Shown: piece by piece, positions 41,559 to 49,752 of the stretch
How the letters are laid out: every line of letters begins with the position of its first letter
How positions within the stretch are numbered: the stretch's first letter is position 1
Source: JAAYDY01 sp964500225
GTDB taxonomy: Bacteria > Planctomycetota > Phycisphaerae > FEN-1346 > JAACEH01
Assembly: GCA_964500225.1 (NCBI GenBank)
Contig: CAZCOA010000008.1
Coordinates: 1-64,000, forward strand
Length of the DNA stretch: 64,000 nucleotides
Direction of reading: 5' to 3'
Notes under the pieces: model-generated
Databases searched by the model: none
What the model was told of the DNA's origin: nothing
The model's input: the letters and a program-made list of their open reading frames with translations, nothing else
Made by a program: the position numbers and the translations under genes

Positions 41559-42224
41559 CTACCCCACCGCAACCGGTTGCCGCGACTGGAGCCAGGCCGC
41601 GAAGTCCTCGGCCGGAATCGGGCGGGCGAAATAGTAGCCCTGCATCTCACAGCACCCGTGCCGCAGCAGGAAATCGACCTGCTCCCTGGTCTCCACACCT
41701 TCGGCCAGCACCTTCAGTTTCAGGCTGTTGGCCATGGCGATGACCGCCAGGGTGATCGTATCGCCGCCCTCGTTGTTCGTCAGGTCGTTGATGAACGTCC
41801 GGTCGATCTTGAGCCGGTCCACGGGGAAGCGCTTCAGGGTGCTTAGGCTGGAGTACCCTGTGCCGAAATCGTCGATCGCCACCCCAATACCCATGGCTTT
41901 CAACTCACCCAGACAATCGGCCGCTGCCGCAGCGTCCTCCATGATCGCGGTTTCGGTCAGTTCCAGTTCAAGCCGGTTCGGAGCCAGGCCGCTCTCGATC
42001 AGAGCGTCCAGAATCATCCGGTGGAATCCGTGCCGATGGAACTGTGCGGCCGAGATGTTGACGGCCACGGGCACGGCCGCCGACGGCGCAGCAGCCGCCC
42101 ACGTTGCGCACTGCCGGCACGCCTCACGGAGCACCCATTCGCCCAGCGGCACAATCAGCCCCGTCTCCTCGGCCACAGTGATGAATTGCCCCGGCATCAG
42201 GAGCCCGCGCTCGGGGTGACGTCA
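41559..42224 (-). pseudogene. EAL domain, cut off from the GGDEF protein by a stop codon
   Basis: In the same frame as the GGDEF protein upstream, this segment continues its EAL domain after an in-frame TGA at 42222-42224. It begins RHPERGLLMPGQFI and carries the later EAL motifs: NISAAQFHR, LELELTETAIMED, AIDDFGTGYSSLSTLKRFPV, DRLKIDRTFINDL and AEGVETREQVDFLL. It is complete to the natural C-terminus. The stop stands exactly where the signature EALVRW has Trp, so a single TGG to TGA change explains it. As it stands the cyclic-di-GMP phosphodiesterase domain is split. An ATG in this part could restart a product of about 212 residues lacking the EAL signature. Confidence 0.85.
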
Positions 42225-43940
42225 ACGGACCAGCGCCTCGGCCCCGACCAGGCGACCCGTCCGGGCGTCCACCTGCGGCTGGAAGTGCAGGCACAGTTGT
42301 CCGTCACGGATCGCCGCCCGCAACTCGTTCTCCACCGTCAGCTTCTCCAGCACCTTTGCGTTCATGTCCGACGTGAAGAAGCGGTACACGGCGTGGGTGC
42401 TGTCCTTGCAGCGGTACATCGCCACGTCGGCGTGCTTCATCAGCGAATCCGCGTCCGCCCCGTCGTTCGGGAAAACGCTGATGCCGATGCTGGCACGGAC
42501 GGCCAGTTCGCGACCATCAACAAAGATCGGTTCGGACAACGCTCGCGCAATGCGCATCGCCACAGACGCCACCGCCGACGAGTCGTCCGCATCGGGCACA
42601 ATCACGACGAACTCGTCGCCGCCCATGCGGGCCACCGTGTCGGCATCGCGCACGACGCCTCGCAGCCGCCGGGCCACCCCTTGCAGCAGGTGGTCGCCAG
42701 TGCGATGACCCAAGGAATCGTTGATGTTCTTGAAACGGTCCAGGTCCAGAAAAAGCACCCCCACCAGCGTGCCGTTCCGCCGCGCGCGGGCCAGGTACGT
42801 CGTCAGCCGATCCACCAGCAGCGTCCGGTTCGGCAACTGCGTCAGTTCGTCGTAATACGCCAGCCGCCGGATACGTTCCGCCGCCGCCTTCTGCTGCGTC
42901 ATGTCCGAAAGCGTCAGGATCAGATGCGTTACGGAACCGCTCTCGTCGCGCACGACGCCGGCCGTCACCCATGCCGCAAATACGGTGCCGTCCTTGCGCT
43001 GCGTCCAGAGTTCGCCCTGCCAGATGCCCTTCTCGTGGGCCGTTCGCCAGAGGTCCTCGTAGAATGCATCGTCGTGCCGGTCGCTGCGCAGCATGTTCAG
43101 GGGGCGCCCCATGGCCTCCTCCACACTGTAGCCCAACATCAGGGCAAACATGCTGTTGACCGAGAGGATTCTACGATCGGCACCGGCGACTATGATGGCC
43201 TCGCCGCTGTTTTCGAACACCTTGGCCGACAGCATCAGTTCGGCCTGGGCCTTCTTGCGGTCGGCCACCTCGCGCCGGAGCAACACGTTGTTGCGGTGAA
43301 TGCGCCATGTGGCGATCAGGAGCGTGGACGACAGCACCATCAGGAAGATCACCACGCTCGTGCCGAGCCAACGGTACACGGCGATGGTTTCGTGCCACCG
43401 CGCGGCATCGATGTCCAGCCCCAGCAGCCCCACCACGTCGCCCGTCCGGGGATCGCGGACCGGCGCCAGCCCCGACACCCATGTGCCCCACTGGTCCTCC
43501 AGCGGTCCCTCGACAAACGCCTCCCCCGCAGTGCAAGCAACACGCATCCGGTCCGATGCCTCTTCGTACACGTCGCCCGGAGCGGAGTAATCCTCCGAAT
43601 CCGGCGGCTCGGCATCCGCCAAAAAGACCACATTCCCGTCCCGTTCGCGCACCAAATAGACAAACCGCAACAACGGGTTGCTGTCGCGGTACCGAACCAA
43701 CGCATGACGTATGATCGTGTAGGAATCCCCGCCAACGTCTTGCGGGTCCCCGCGTAGGCGAGCCACGTGCGACGCGTCCAATCCGGCCGCCGCCGTCATG
43801 GCCACCGTAAGAAGGTTTTCCTCGGCGATGCGCCGACCATGACCGGTCAGCCAGCGGTCAACGCTGCCCCAAAGCAGCAGAAAAGCCGCCACCCAGGCGA
43901 CCACATAGAACGGCCATTTCCTCATGCGGCATTGGAACAT
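42222..43940 (-). CDS. PAS-GGDEF sensor protein, EAL domain truncated
   Basis: 572 residues up to the premature stop. An N-terminal membrane helix (FYVVAWVAAFLLLWGSV) is followed by a periplasmic sensor region of about 220 residues (with DASHVARLRGDPQDV), a second membrane helix (WLGTSVVIFLMVLSSTLLIA) and a PAS domain (FENSGEAIIVAGADRRILSV). The GGDEF domain has DLDRFKNINDSLGHRTGDHL and an intact RMGGDEFVVIV active site. It should make cyclic di-GMP. The EAL domain starts (LCLHFQPQVDARTGRLVGAE) and stops at EALVR. Start choices are 43940 or 43925. No promoter was found. Confidence 0.85.
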   Translation of the reverse strand: MFQCRMRKWPFYVVAWVAAFLLLWGSVDRWLTGHGRRIAEENLLTVAMTAAAGLDASHVARLRGDPQDVGGDSYTIIRHALVRYRDSNPLLRFVYLVRERDGNVVFLADAEPPDSEDYSAPGDVYEEASDRMRVACTAGEAFVEGPLEDQWGTWVSGLAPVRDPRTGDVVGLLGLDIDAARWHETIAVYRWLGTSVVIFLMVLSSTLLIATWRIHRNNVLLRREVADRKKAQAELMLSAKVFENSGEAIIVAGADRRILSVNSMFALMLGYSVEEAMGRPLNMLRSDRHDDAFYEDLWRTAHEKGIWQGELWTQRKDGTVFAAWVTAGVVRDESGSVTHLILTLSDMTQQKAAAERIRRLAYYDELTQLPNRTLLVDRLTTYLARARRNGTLVGVLFLDLDRFKNINDSLGHRTGDHLLQGVARRLRGVVRDADTVARMGGDEFVVIVPDADDSSAVASVAMRIARALSEPIFVDGRELAVRASIGISVFPNDGADADSLMKHADVAMYRCKDSTHAVYRFFTSDMNAKVLEKLTVENELRAAIRDGQLCLHFQPQVDARTGRLVGAEALVR

Positions 43941-44214
43941 GACAGAAGGTTCCGTGGTCCATCCCCCCATCGAGCTGCTGGACGCCGTGACAGGGGCTCC
44001 ACTGCCGCGAAGTCCGTCCCGGTTTCGCGTAGCTCATGACATCTGGACAGGAAGTGCCCACCGCCCGTTGCCCCAGGCCCCCCCAAGCACCCGTGCGGTA
44101 AAGCAGACATCCCTGCACCACCATCGAGAATCGACCGCCCCAGGCTGCCGGCTTGAGCAATTCGTCACCCGCGCTGCGTCCGGCGGCGACAGACTCCCGC
44201 GACGACACGGGGTA

Positions 44215-44244
44215 TTGACCCGCAAGACCTCCACGGGGTACAGT
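44215..44244 (+). promoter_or_regulatory. Promoter of the GATase-like exported protein gene
   Basis: TTGACC (44215-44220), an 18-base spacer and TACAGT (44239-44244). The rest of the gap 43941-44296 holds nothing recognised. Confidence 0.58.
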
Positions 44245-44296
44245 GTGCCGGCCGTATGCGACTTGTAGGCCTCGTAACTTATTGGGAGAAGTGAAG

Positions 44297-45592
44297 ATGC
44301 ACGGGACGCGGAAAGTCCGTTCCCCAATCCGTAGCCCCCGCGGCCCAGGCTTCGTCGCGGTAGTATGTGTCGTCCTGGGCGGCCTCCTGATGCATGAGGC
44401 GACCGCCGCCCCGCCGCGGCCCCAGACCGCCAAGCCGTGGACCGGCCCGGCAGGCGACTTTCAGCGTCAGGAGGGCCGCATCGTCGGTCCCTGGTGGCAG
44501 GGCGGCAGCCTCGGCGTTGTTTATTTCACCGGCCCCTATGCCCAGAAACTGGACGCCTTCGAGAGCGTGGGACAAGCCATCGCCGAGACCCTCGGACGAC
44601 CGTACAGGGAGATCCACAAGGATGACCTCCTGCCCAGCGACGGCGACAGCAACGGCATTCTGGTCTATCCCGACGGCACGGCCCGGGTGGAACTGTTCCT
44701 GATGCCCGGCGGCAACGGGCACAAGACCATGAAGGACATCGCCGGCGTCACCGACTCCCAGACCCAACTGAACAGATTCGTGGAGCATCGCCGAACGCCG
44801 CAGGCCGCCTTCAAGACCGGCATGAATTACCTGGGGTGCTGCGGAGGATTCTTTGTCGCCACCTCGGGGTACCTGATTCCCGACACTCTGAGTACCGGGT
44901 GGGAACTCTGGCCCGGCAAGGTCCAGAACATCGGCCCGGGCGGCCGGCAGCCGTTCCCCGACGTCGTCTTCGATGCGGCCCAACGCAAGCACCCGCTCTT
45001 TCGTGCCACGAACGAGGGCGTGCTGAAGAACATGTTCTACAGCGGCGGCCCCATCGGCGTCCAGAGCGACGTCCCCGACACCGAATACTTCGGCAAGTAC
45101 GTCGGCGGCGCCATGCCTGAGCTCGTCGGCGACTGGTTCTGCATCGCCTATCGTCCTAAGGACAATGGCCGTTCAGGCCGATGCGTCATCGCCACGGGCC
45201 ATCCCGAGGTGAACCACAAGGACTTCCTGCTCGCCATGGCCCAGTACGCCGTCTATCACGACTACGAAGTCCCGCGAAACATGATCGAATCCGGCAAACC
45301 CATCGAGGCCGTCGCCGGCGACCAGCAGATGCAGTACTACTGCCTCCCCGTCGAGCAAGGCAAGAAGCTGACCGTCACTCTCACCGGCATGACCGAGAAC
45401 TGCGACCTGTACGTCCGGCACGACCTGCCGCCCACGTTCCGCAAGAGCGACGCCAAGAGCACGCGCGGCAAAACCGCCGACGAGACCGTTATCATTGCCA
45501 AGACGAAAGCCGGCGACTACTTCCTCGGCGTCCACGGCCAACACGCCGTCCTCAACGGCGCGTCGTACACCCTGACCGCCACCGTCGAGTGA
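44297..45592 (+). CDS. Exported GATase-like protein with C-terminal PPC domain
   Basis: 431 residues. A signal peptide (FVAVVCVVLGGLLMHEATAA, cleavage near residue 36) precedes a class I glutamine amidotransferase-like domain. That domain has VVYFTGPYAQKLDAFESVG, FLMPGGNGHKTMKDI and MNYLGCCGGFFVATSGYL, where the Cys is in the nucleophile-elbow position, and later CVIATGHPEVNHKD. The layout resembles the biotin-protein-ligase N-terminal (BPL_N) family. The last about 90 residues (QMQYYCLPVEQGKKLTVTLT, NCDLYVRHDLPPT) are a pre-peptidase C-terminal (PPC) beta domain, typical of secreted proteins. Periplasmic or secreted; activity unknown. The start has GGGAGAAG upstream. Confidence 0.8.
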   Translation: MHGTRKVRSPIRSPRGPGFVAVVCVVLGGLLMHEATAAPPRPQTAKPWTGPAGDFQRQEGRIVGPWWQGGSLGVVYFTGPYAQKLDAFESVGQAIAETLGRPYREIHKDDLLPSDGDSNGILVYPDGTARVELFLMPGGNGHKTMKDIAGVTDSQTQLNRFVEHRRTPQAAFKTGMNYLGCCGGFFVATSGYLIPDTLSTGWELWPGKVQNIGPGGRQPFPDVVFDAAQRKHPLFRATNEGVLKNMFYSGGPIGVQSDVPDTEYFGKYVGGAMPELVGDWFCIAYRPKDNGRSGRCVIATGHPEVNHKDFLLAMAQYAVYHDYEVPRNMIESGKPIEAVAGDQQMQYYCLPVEQGKKLTVTLTGMTENCDLYVRHDLPPTFRKSDAKSTRGKTADETVIIAKTKAGDYFLGVHGQHAVLNGASYTLTATVE

Positions 45593-45664
45593 CCAAGAGC
45601 GGCACCGACCGCCGGCGGCCCGTCCTCCGGGAGCCGGCCACGCACGCAATTCTTCTTCAGACCC

Positions 45665-46513
45665 TCACCGCGTCCGCGTCCAGGTCTTCGGATTCGCCCA
45701 CGGCTTGTCCTTGAACAGCTTGGCCATTTCCTTCTGGTACTGCTTGAAGTGCCGCGGCAGGTCTTTCATCTCACGGGCCGCCTCGCTCATCGCCTCGACG
45801 ATCCGGTCGGCGTGGGAGGCCTTGAGTTTCTTGTTCATGCCCGTGTGTTGATAGTCCTTCGCGAATATCCAAGGCGCCTGGGCCTGACATTTCCGCAGGG
45901 CGCCGATCGACGGCAGGGGAAACTCCAAAGGCCGGTCCACACACGACGACGGATCGAACGCCTCGTCCAGACCCAGGAGACGCATCGCCCCGAGCACAAA
46001 GCCCGGCTCACCATACGGAACGCCCAACTCCTCCATCTTCGCGATCACCTTGGCGTACGGCTGAACGTGCAGCACGGCATGGCCCGTCGCCTGGAACACA
46101 TCGCGAATGACGCACTGCGCCATCGCCGCCAGCGGCCCATGACTGCCGACGATCACCGCCCGCTTGAACCCGCCCTTCAGCAGCGACAGCACCACCGCCT
46201 GAAGGTAGTCGATGGTCGCGCGGCTCGAAATGTCCACCGTGCCCGGCCACGGCCCCGACGCGCCGGGGAATGTGTAATAAATCGGCGGCAGGCACAGACA
46301 CTTCCACTGCCGCGCCAGCAGCAGCCCCATCGCCCAGTCAATGAACGTGTCGCACCCTAGCGGCACCAGCGGCCCGTGCATCTCGAAGCACCCGACCGGA
46401 AGGACCACCAGGTCACTGCGACGCTGGTACGCCTGAACGTCGCGCGAGCTCATCAACTCCATGCGAACGTCGGCAAACGGTATCGACGCCTCACCCGATT
46501 TACGCTTCGCCAT
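45665..46513 (-). CDS. Creatininase family protein, divergent
   Basis: 282 residues. The opening LVVLPVGCFEMHGPLVPLGC matches the creatininase fold signature (usually EQHGPHLPLGTD), keeping the metal-binding Glu and His. FPGASGPWPGTVDISSRATI and AVIVGSHGPLAAMAQCVIRD correspond to later motifs, but the usual NGHGGN is replaced by GSHGPL. Family members hydrolyse cyclic amides or formamides using two metals; the changes here mean the substrate cannot be guessed. The C-terminus is basic and helical. The ATG at 46513 has GGGAGAG upstream. Transcribed alone. Confidence 0.78.
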   Translation of the reverse strand: MAKRKSGEASIPFADVRMELMSSRDVQAYQRRSDLVVLPVGCFEMHGPLVPLGCDTFIDWAMGLLLARQWKCLCLPPIYYTFPGASGPWPGTVDISSRATIDYLQAVVLSLLKGGFKRAVIVGSHGPLAAMAQCVIRDVFQATGHAVLHVQPYAKVIAKMEELGVPYGEPGFVLGAMRLLGLDEAFDPSSCVDRPLEFPLPSIGALRKCQAQAPWIFAKDYQHTGMNKKLKASHADRIVEAMSEAAREMKDLPRHFKQYQKEMAKLFKDKPWANPKTWTRTR

Positions 46514-46653
46514 GATCGCTCTCCCGTCCAACACTGTGCCGCCGCGCCGCCATGACGCGGGTACCTCTGTTGAACCGCCGGCGACAGGAAATGTCTTGCC
46601 CCTCTTGTCCTGATTCTCAAAGAAAACGGCCGAGCGTCTGACGCCATCGGCCC

Positions 46654-47778
46654 TCAGCGCTCTGCCGGAACAGGCTCGCCGTGGGGCGATTGGGATGGCG
46701 ACGCCTCAGGCAGCGGCGACGCGGAAGGCGCAGCCGTATCCGACGGCCCGACGGGCGCCTGCGGCGTTACCGGAACCGGCGTCGGTGCTGCCGGCACTGC
46801 CGCCGGGGCCCTCACTTCCAGCCTGCGAGGCGGACGGTCGTGACTGACCTCGCGGAATCCGTTCTTATCGATCACCAAACACGCCGCCGGACCGCCGTAA
46901 GCCGCACTCATCCCCACGTCGATGCAGACCAAGCGGCCCTGGCAACGCACCGCCACGCGCTCGCGCGTCACCGTGTGGCCGACGACCATGACGCGTGCCC
47001 CGTGCCGCCGCAGCACCGCCTCCAGCTCCTCGATCACCTCGGGCGACTCGTCCAGACTGTAGCGGCGGTCCCACAGCGGTCCCGACGGATCGCCCGCCGC
47101 ACCCTCCATCTTGCTTTCGGCCAGCTCCTGCCGCACGGCGTCGTTGATTTCCTTGAGCGACTTGTCGGCCCACGACGCCCGCAGGCCGCCGTGAACGAAG
47201 AGCACGTCGTTGAGCTTCAGCACCGCGTCGTGCGAGCGGATCCACCGGCCGTACTTGCCTTCGGGCCCGACGGCCTTGCGGAACTCCTCCTCGCCGCCGA
47301 ACGAATCGATCTCCTCCGCCGTCAGGTACGACCACTGGCCCGCCAGGACCATCGCCTCGTGGTTGCCGATCAGGACATGGACGGCGCCGCCGGCCCGGGC
47401 CGCTTCCCCCTCCAGACGCATCAGCAGGTCCATCGCCTTCCGCGAATCCGGGCCGCGATCGAACACGTCGCCGGTCTGGACCAAGTGCGTCTTACCGCCG
47501 ATCCACTTGCCCTCGGCGTCGATCACCTCGGCCGCCCGCAGCGCCCGGACCAATTGCGCATAGTCGCCGTGAACGTCGCCCACGGCGACAATGCGCTCGA
47601 TGGCGACGGGCTGAGGCTGAGGCGCGGCAGCAACTGCTTCCGCCGGCTGCCCCGGCGACCGCGGCGGAGCCACGCCGTCGTCCGCCGCCACCACTGCCGA
47701 GATGAACGCCATCAAGCCTAGTGCCGCGGCTGTCCGGAGCCTTGCCGTTGCCCCGCGAGCCCCCTGTGTCTTGACCAT
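46654..47778 (-). CDS. Exported metallophosphoesterase, Shewanella-like phosphatase type
   Basis: 374 residues. A signal peptide (TAAALGLMAFISAVVA) and a Pro/Ala-rich stretch precede a calcineurin-like phosphatase domain. Its metal sites are all visible: VAVGDVHGDYAQLVRAL, TGDVFDRGPDSRKAMDLL, VLIGNHEAMVLAG, VVGHTVTRERV and CIDVGMSAAYGG. This set resembles bacterial Shewanella-like protein phosphatases. The C-terminal about 60 residues are a low-complexity Pro/Ala/Ser tail. The ATG at 47778 has GGGAGG upstream; 47796 is possible. It follows the VWA protein gene by 34 bases, so the two are probably co-transcribed. Confidence 0.88.
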   Translation of the reverse strand: MVKTQGARGATARLRTAAALGLMAFISAVVAADDGVAPPRSPGQPAEAVAAAPQPQPVAIERIVAVGDVHGDYAQLVRALRAAEVIDAEGKWIGGKTHLVQTGDVFDRGPDSRKAMDLLMRLEGEAARAGGAVHVLIGNHEAMVLAGQWSYLTAEEIDSFGGEEEFRKAVGPEGKYGRWIRSHDAVLKLNDVLFVHGGLRASWADKSLKEINDAVRQELAESKMEGAAGDPSGPLWDRRYSLDESPEVIEELEAVLRRHGARVMVVGHTVTRERVAVRCQGRLVCIDVGMSAAYGGPAACLVIDKNGFREVSHDRPPRRLEVRAPAAVPAAPTPVPVTPQAPVGPSDTAAPSASPLPEASPSQSPHGEPVPAER

Positions 47779-47812
47779 CGGCACTGCGCCTCCCATTGAC
47801 GGCCCCTTCAGG

Positions 47813-49621
47813 CTACAACTGCGGATTCGGCCGCGCGATGTCCTGATGCCGGTCCGGGCCGTCCGTGTGGGGCGTCGGCGCCGGGGCCGGGCCGAAGTGC
47901 CGCCGCTTCTCCGGTATCGGTTCTTCGACGTACTCCAGCAGAATCGCCACGAACGGGTCCACTCGGTCGTGGTACTCTTCGCTCAAGACCGACCGCAACA
48001 CATTGGCCACCACCTGGCGATCGGCCGCCTCGCCGAAATCGGCCGGTGCCAGACGAGCGAGAAACTCGCGGCTGGCGCCGACCTCCACGTCCTGAGATCT
48101 GCCCATCGTGTCGCGCACTTCCACGGTCCGCGGTTCGCCGGGGTCGCCTCGGAAACTCACCCAGACCGACGATCCCTTGCCCCACTCGGCCAGTTCGTCG
48201 AAGATCGCCACCGCCCCGCTGCCCCATTCCGTGCGGGCCTTGATGAAGTGGAACCGGAACCCCTTCTCGGCCGACTCCTTGACCAGCGTCACGAGCTTGT
48301 CCTTCGTGTTGTCGTGCGGCGGCGCATCGCCCACGGTGATGACCACACGGTTGTTCGACGCCCAACGAAGCTTCTTCACGGTCGTGGCAATTGCTTCGTA
48401 CACCGCCTCCGGGATGTCGCCGCCGCCCTTGGCCTCCACGGACGCGATGGCCCGCTGAAGCGCCTCCCCGTCGTCCGTCAGCGGCACCAGACGCGTCAGG
48501 TACTCGTCAGCATGGTCGCGGTAAAACACCAAACCGATGCGCGGCTCGCGGCTGATACGGCCAAACGCCTTCATCATCTTCGCCACGTCCCGCTGGATCC
48601 ACCGGATCACGTCGGTCATGGACCCCGTGCTGTCCACGACAAACGCCACGTCCAGGTTCTGCAATCGCAGCGGCCGCAGCTCCAGGCTCTTGCGCCACTC
48701 GGGTGCCGCCGGATTGCGAATCTTCTTCGGCCGCGGCAGCAGCACCGAGTCTTCCCCGTAGAACGGACCGGCAAACGGCTGGAGCTTCGACCAGTCCACC
48801 GTTTTGAACCATTCGACCCAGGCCGCCTGCGTCTGCCGCCAGATACTCTGGGAATCCTGCTGAAGCAACGACCGCGACGACGGAACACCGGCGTTGAGAT
48901 TCAAAAGGAGCGACTCGGCCCGCCAGCACGTGTTGATGTCGCTCATGGCCTCGATCATTTGGCGAATGAGCTTCGGCTCTTTCCATCGGGCCAGGCACCG
49001 ACGCATCGCCAGCAGCGTCGGATTGTCCGACGGGTCCATCGCGTTGGTGTTGTCGAAGAAGTAGCGGAACAGCTTCAGGTTCTCGTCGCTCGGCCCCTCG
49101 TCCTGCATGATCTGGATGAGCCCGATGCGCAGATCGCCGCGCAGGCGCCCCTTGGCGACCAGATCCTTGCCGCAGGTCTTCCATGCCAGTTTCTGCTCGT
49201 CGCTCAACGACTTGTGCCGCGAAAACACCGCCTCCCAGGCATACACCTGCACTAGCGGCGACTCGTCCTTGAGCATCACCTCCACCAGCTTCTCCGAGAC
49301 GCGCGGATCGTCGATTACGCTCAGGCCGATGATCGCCATCGCCCGGACGATCCAGTCCTTGCTCTGGAGGTGCTCGCCGTACATCGCCAGATAATGCTGC
49401 ACCAGCGACTCGATGGCCTGCTTGCGGGCAGGATCGTCGGCCTGGGCGTCGTCGGTTGTATCCTCTTCCTCATCATACGAATCGGAGTCCTGGAATCGGT
49501 AGGGCGACTCATCCTGGGCCCGCGCGGGACAGTCCCCGCAGAGCATGGACGCCGCCGCCAAAACGCCCGACGCCAGCAGTACCGCCCGGCATTGCCACCA
49601 TCGAATATCCATTACAGTCAT
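47813..49621 (-). CDS. Exported HEAT/VWA-domain protein
   Basis: 602 residues. A signal peptide (AVLLASGVLAAASMLCG) is followed by an acidic stretch (SDSYDEEEDTTDD) and HEAT-like helices (about 60-200, DWIVRAMAIIGLSVIDDPRV). A VWA domain (about 310-520) starts at DVAFVVDSTGSMTDVIRWIQ, with an intact DSTGS metal site, and includes VVITVGDAPPHDNT. A Pro/His-rich tail ends it. It probably acts in the periplasm in protein-protein contacts. Start choices are 49621 or 49612. It lies upstream of the metallophosphoesterase in the same operon. No family name beyond the domains can be given. Confidence 0.82.
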   Translation of the reverse strand: MTVMDIRWWQCRAVLLASGVLAAASMLCGDCPARAQDESPYRFQDSDSYDEEEDTTDDAQADDPARKQAIESLVQHYLAMYGEHLQSKDWIVRAMAIIGLSVIDDPRVSEKLVEVMLKDESPLVQVYAWEAVFSRHKSLSDEQKLAWKTCGKDLVAKGRLRGDLRIGLIQIMQDEGPSDENLKLFRYFFDNTNAMDPSDNPTLLAMRRCLARWKEPKLIRQMIEAMSDINTCWRAESLLLNLNAGVPSSRSLLQQDSQSIWRQTQAAWVEWFKTVDWSKLQPFAGPFYGEDSVLLPRPKKIRNPAAPEWRKSLELRPLRLQNLDVAFVVDSTGSMTDVIRWIQRDVAKMMKAFGRISREPRIGLVFYRDHADEYLTRLVPLTDDGEALQRAIASVEAKGGGDIPEAVYEAIATTVKKLRWASNNRVVITVGDAPPHDNTKDKLVTLVKESAEKGFRFHFIKARTEWGSGAVAIFDELAEWGKGSSVWVSFRGDPGEPRTVEVRDTMGRSQDVEVGASREFLARLAPADFGEAADRQVVANVLRSVLSEEYHDRVDPFVAILLEYVEEPIPEKRRHFGPAPAPTPHTDGPDRHQDIARPNPQL

Positions 49622-49752
49622 CCCTTCACCACTCCCCACTGACGACCTGGCCAATATGCTGTGGCGCTCGCAACCCCTGCACCAGAATAGGATTGGTACG
49701 AGCGAAAGCGACCGACGGCCGGAGAATTCTACCAGGAGCCGGCCGCCAGGAG

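Noticed and set aside
41559..43970. UGA read as Trp, to explain the GGDEF-EAL gene
   Set aside because: TGA serves as an ordinary stop in many intact genes of the window, including several ATGA overlaps.
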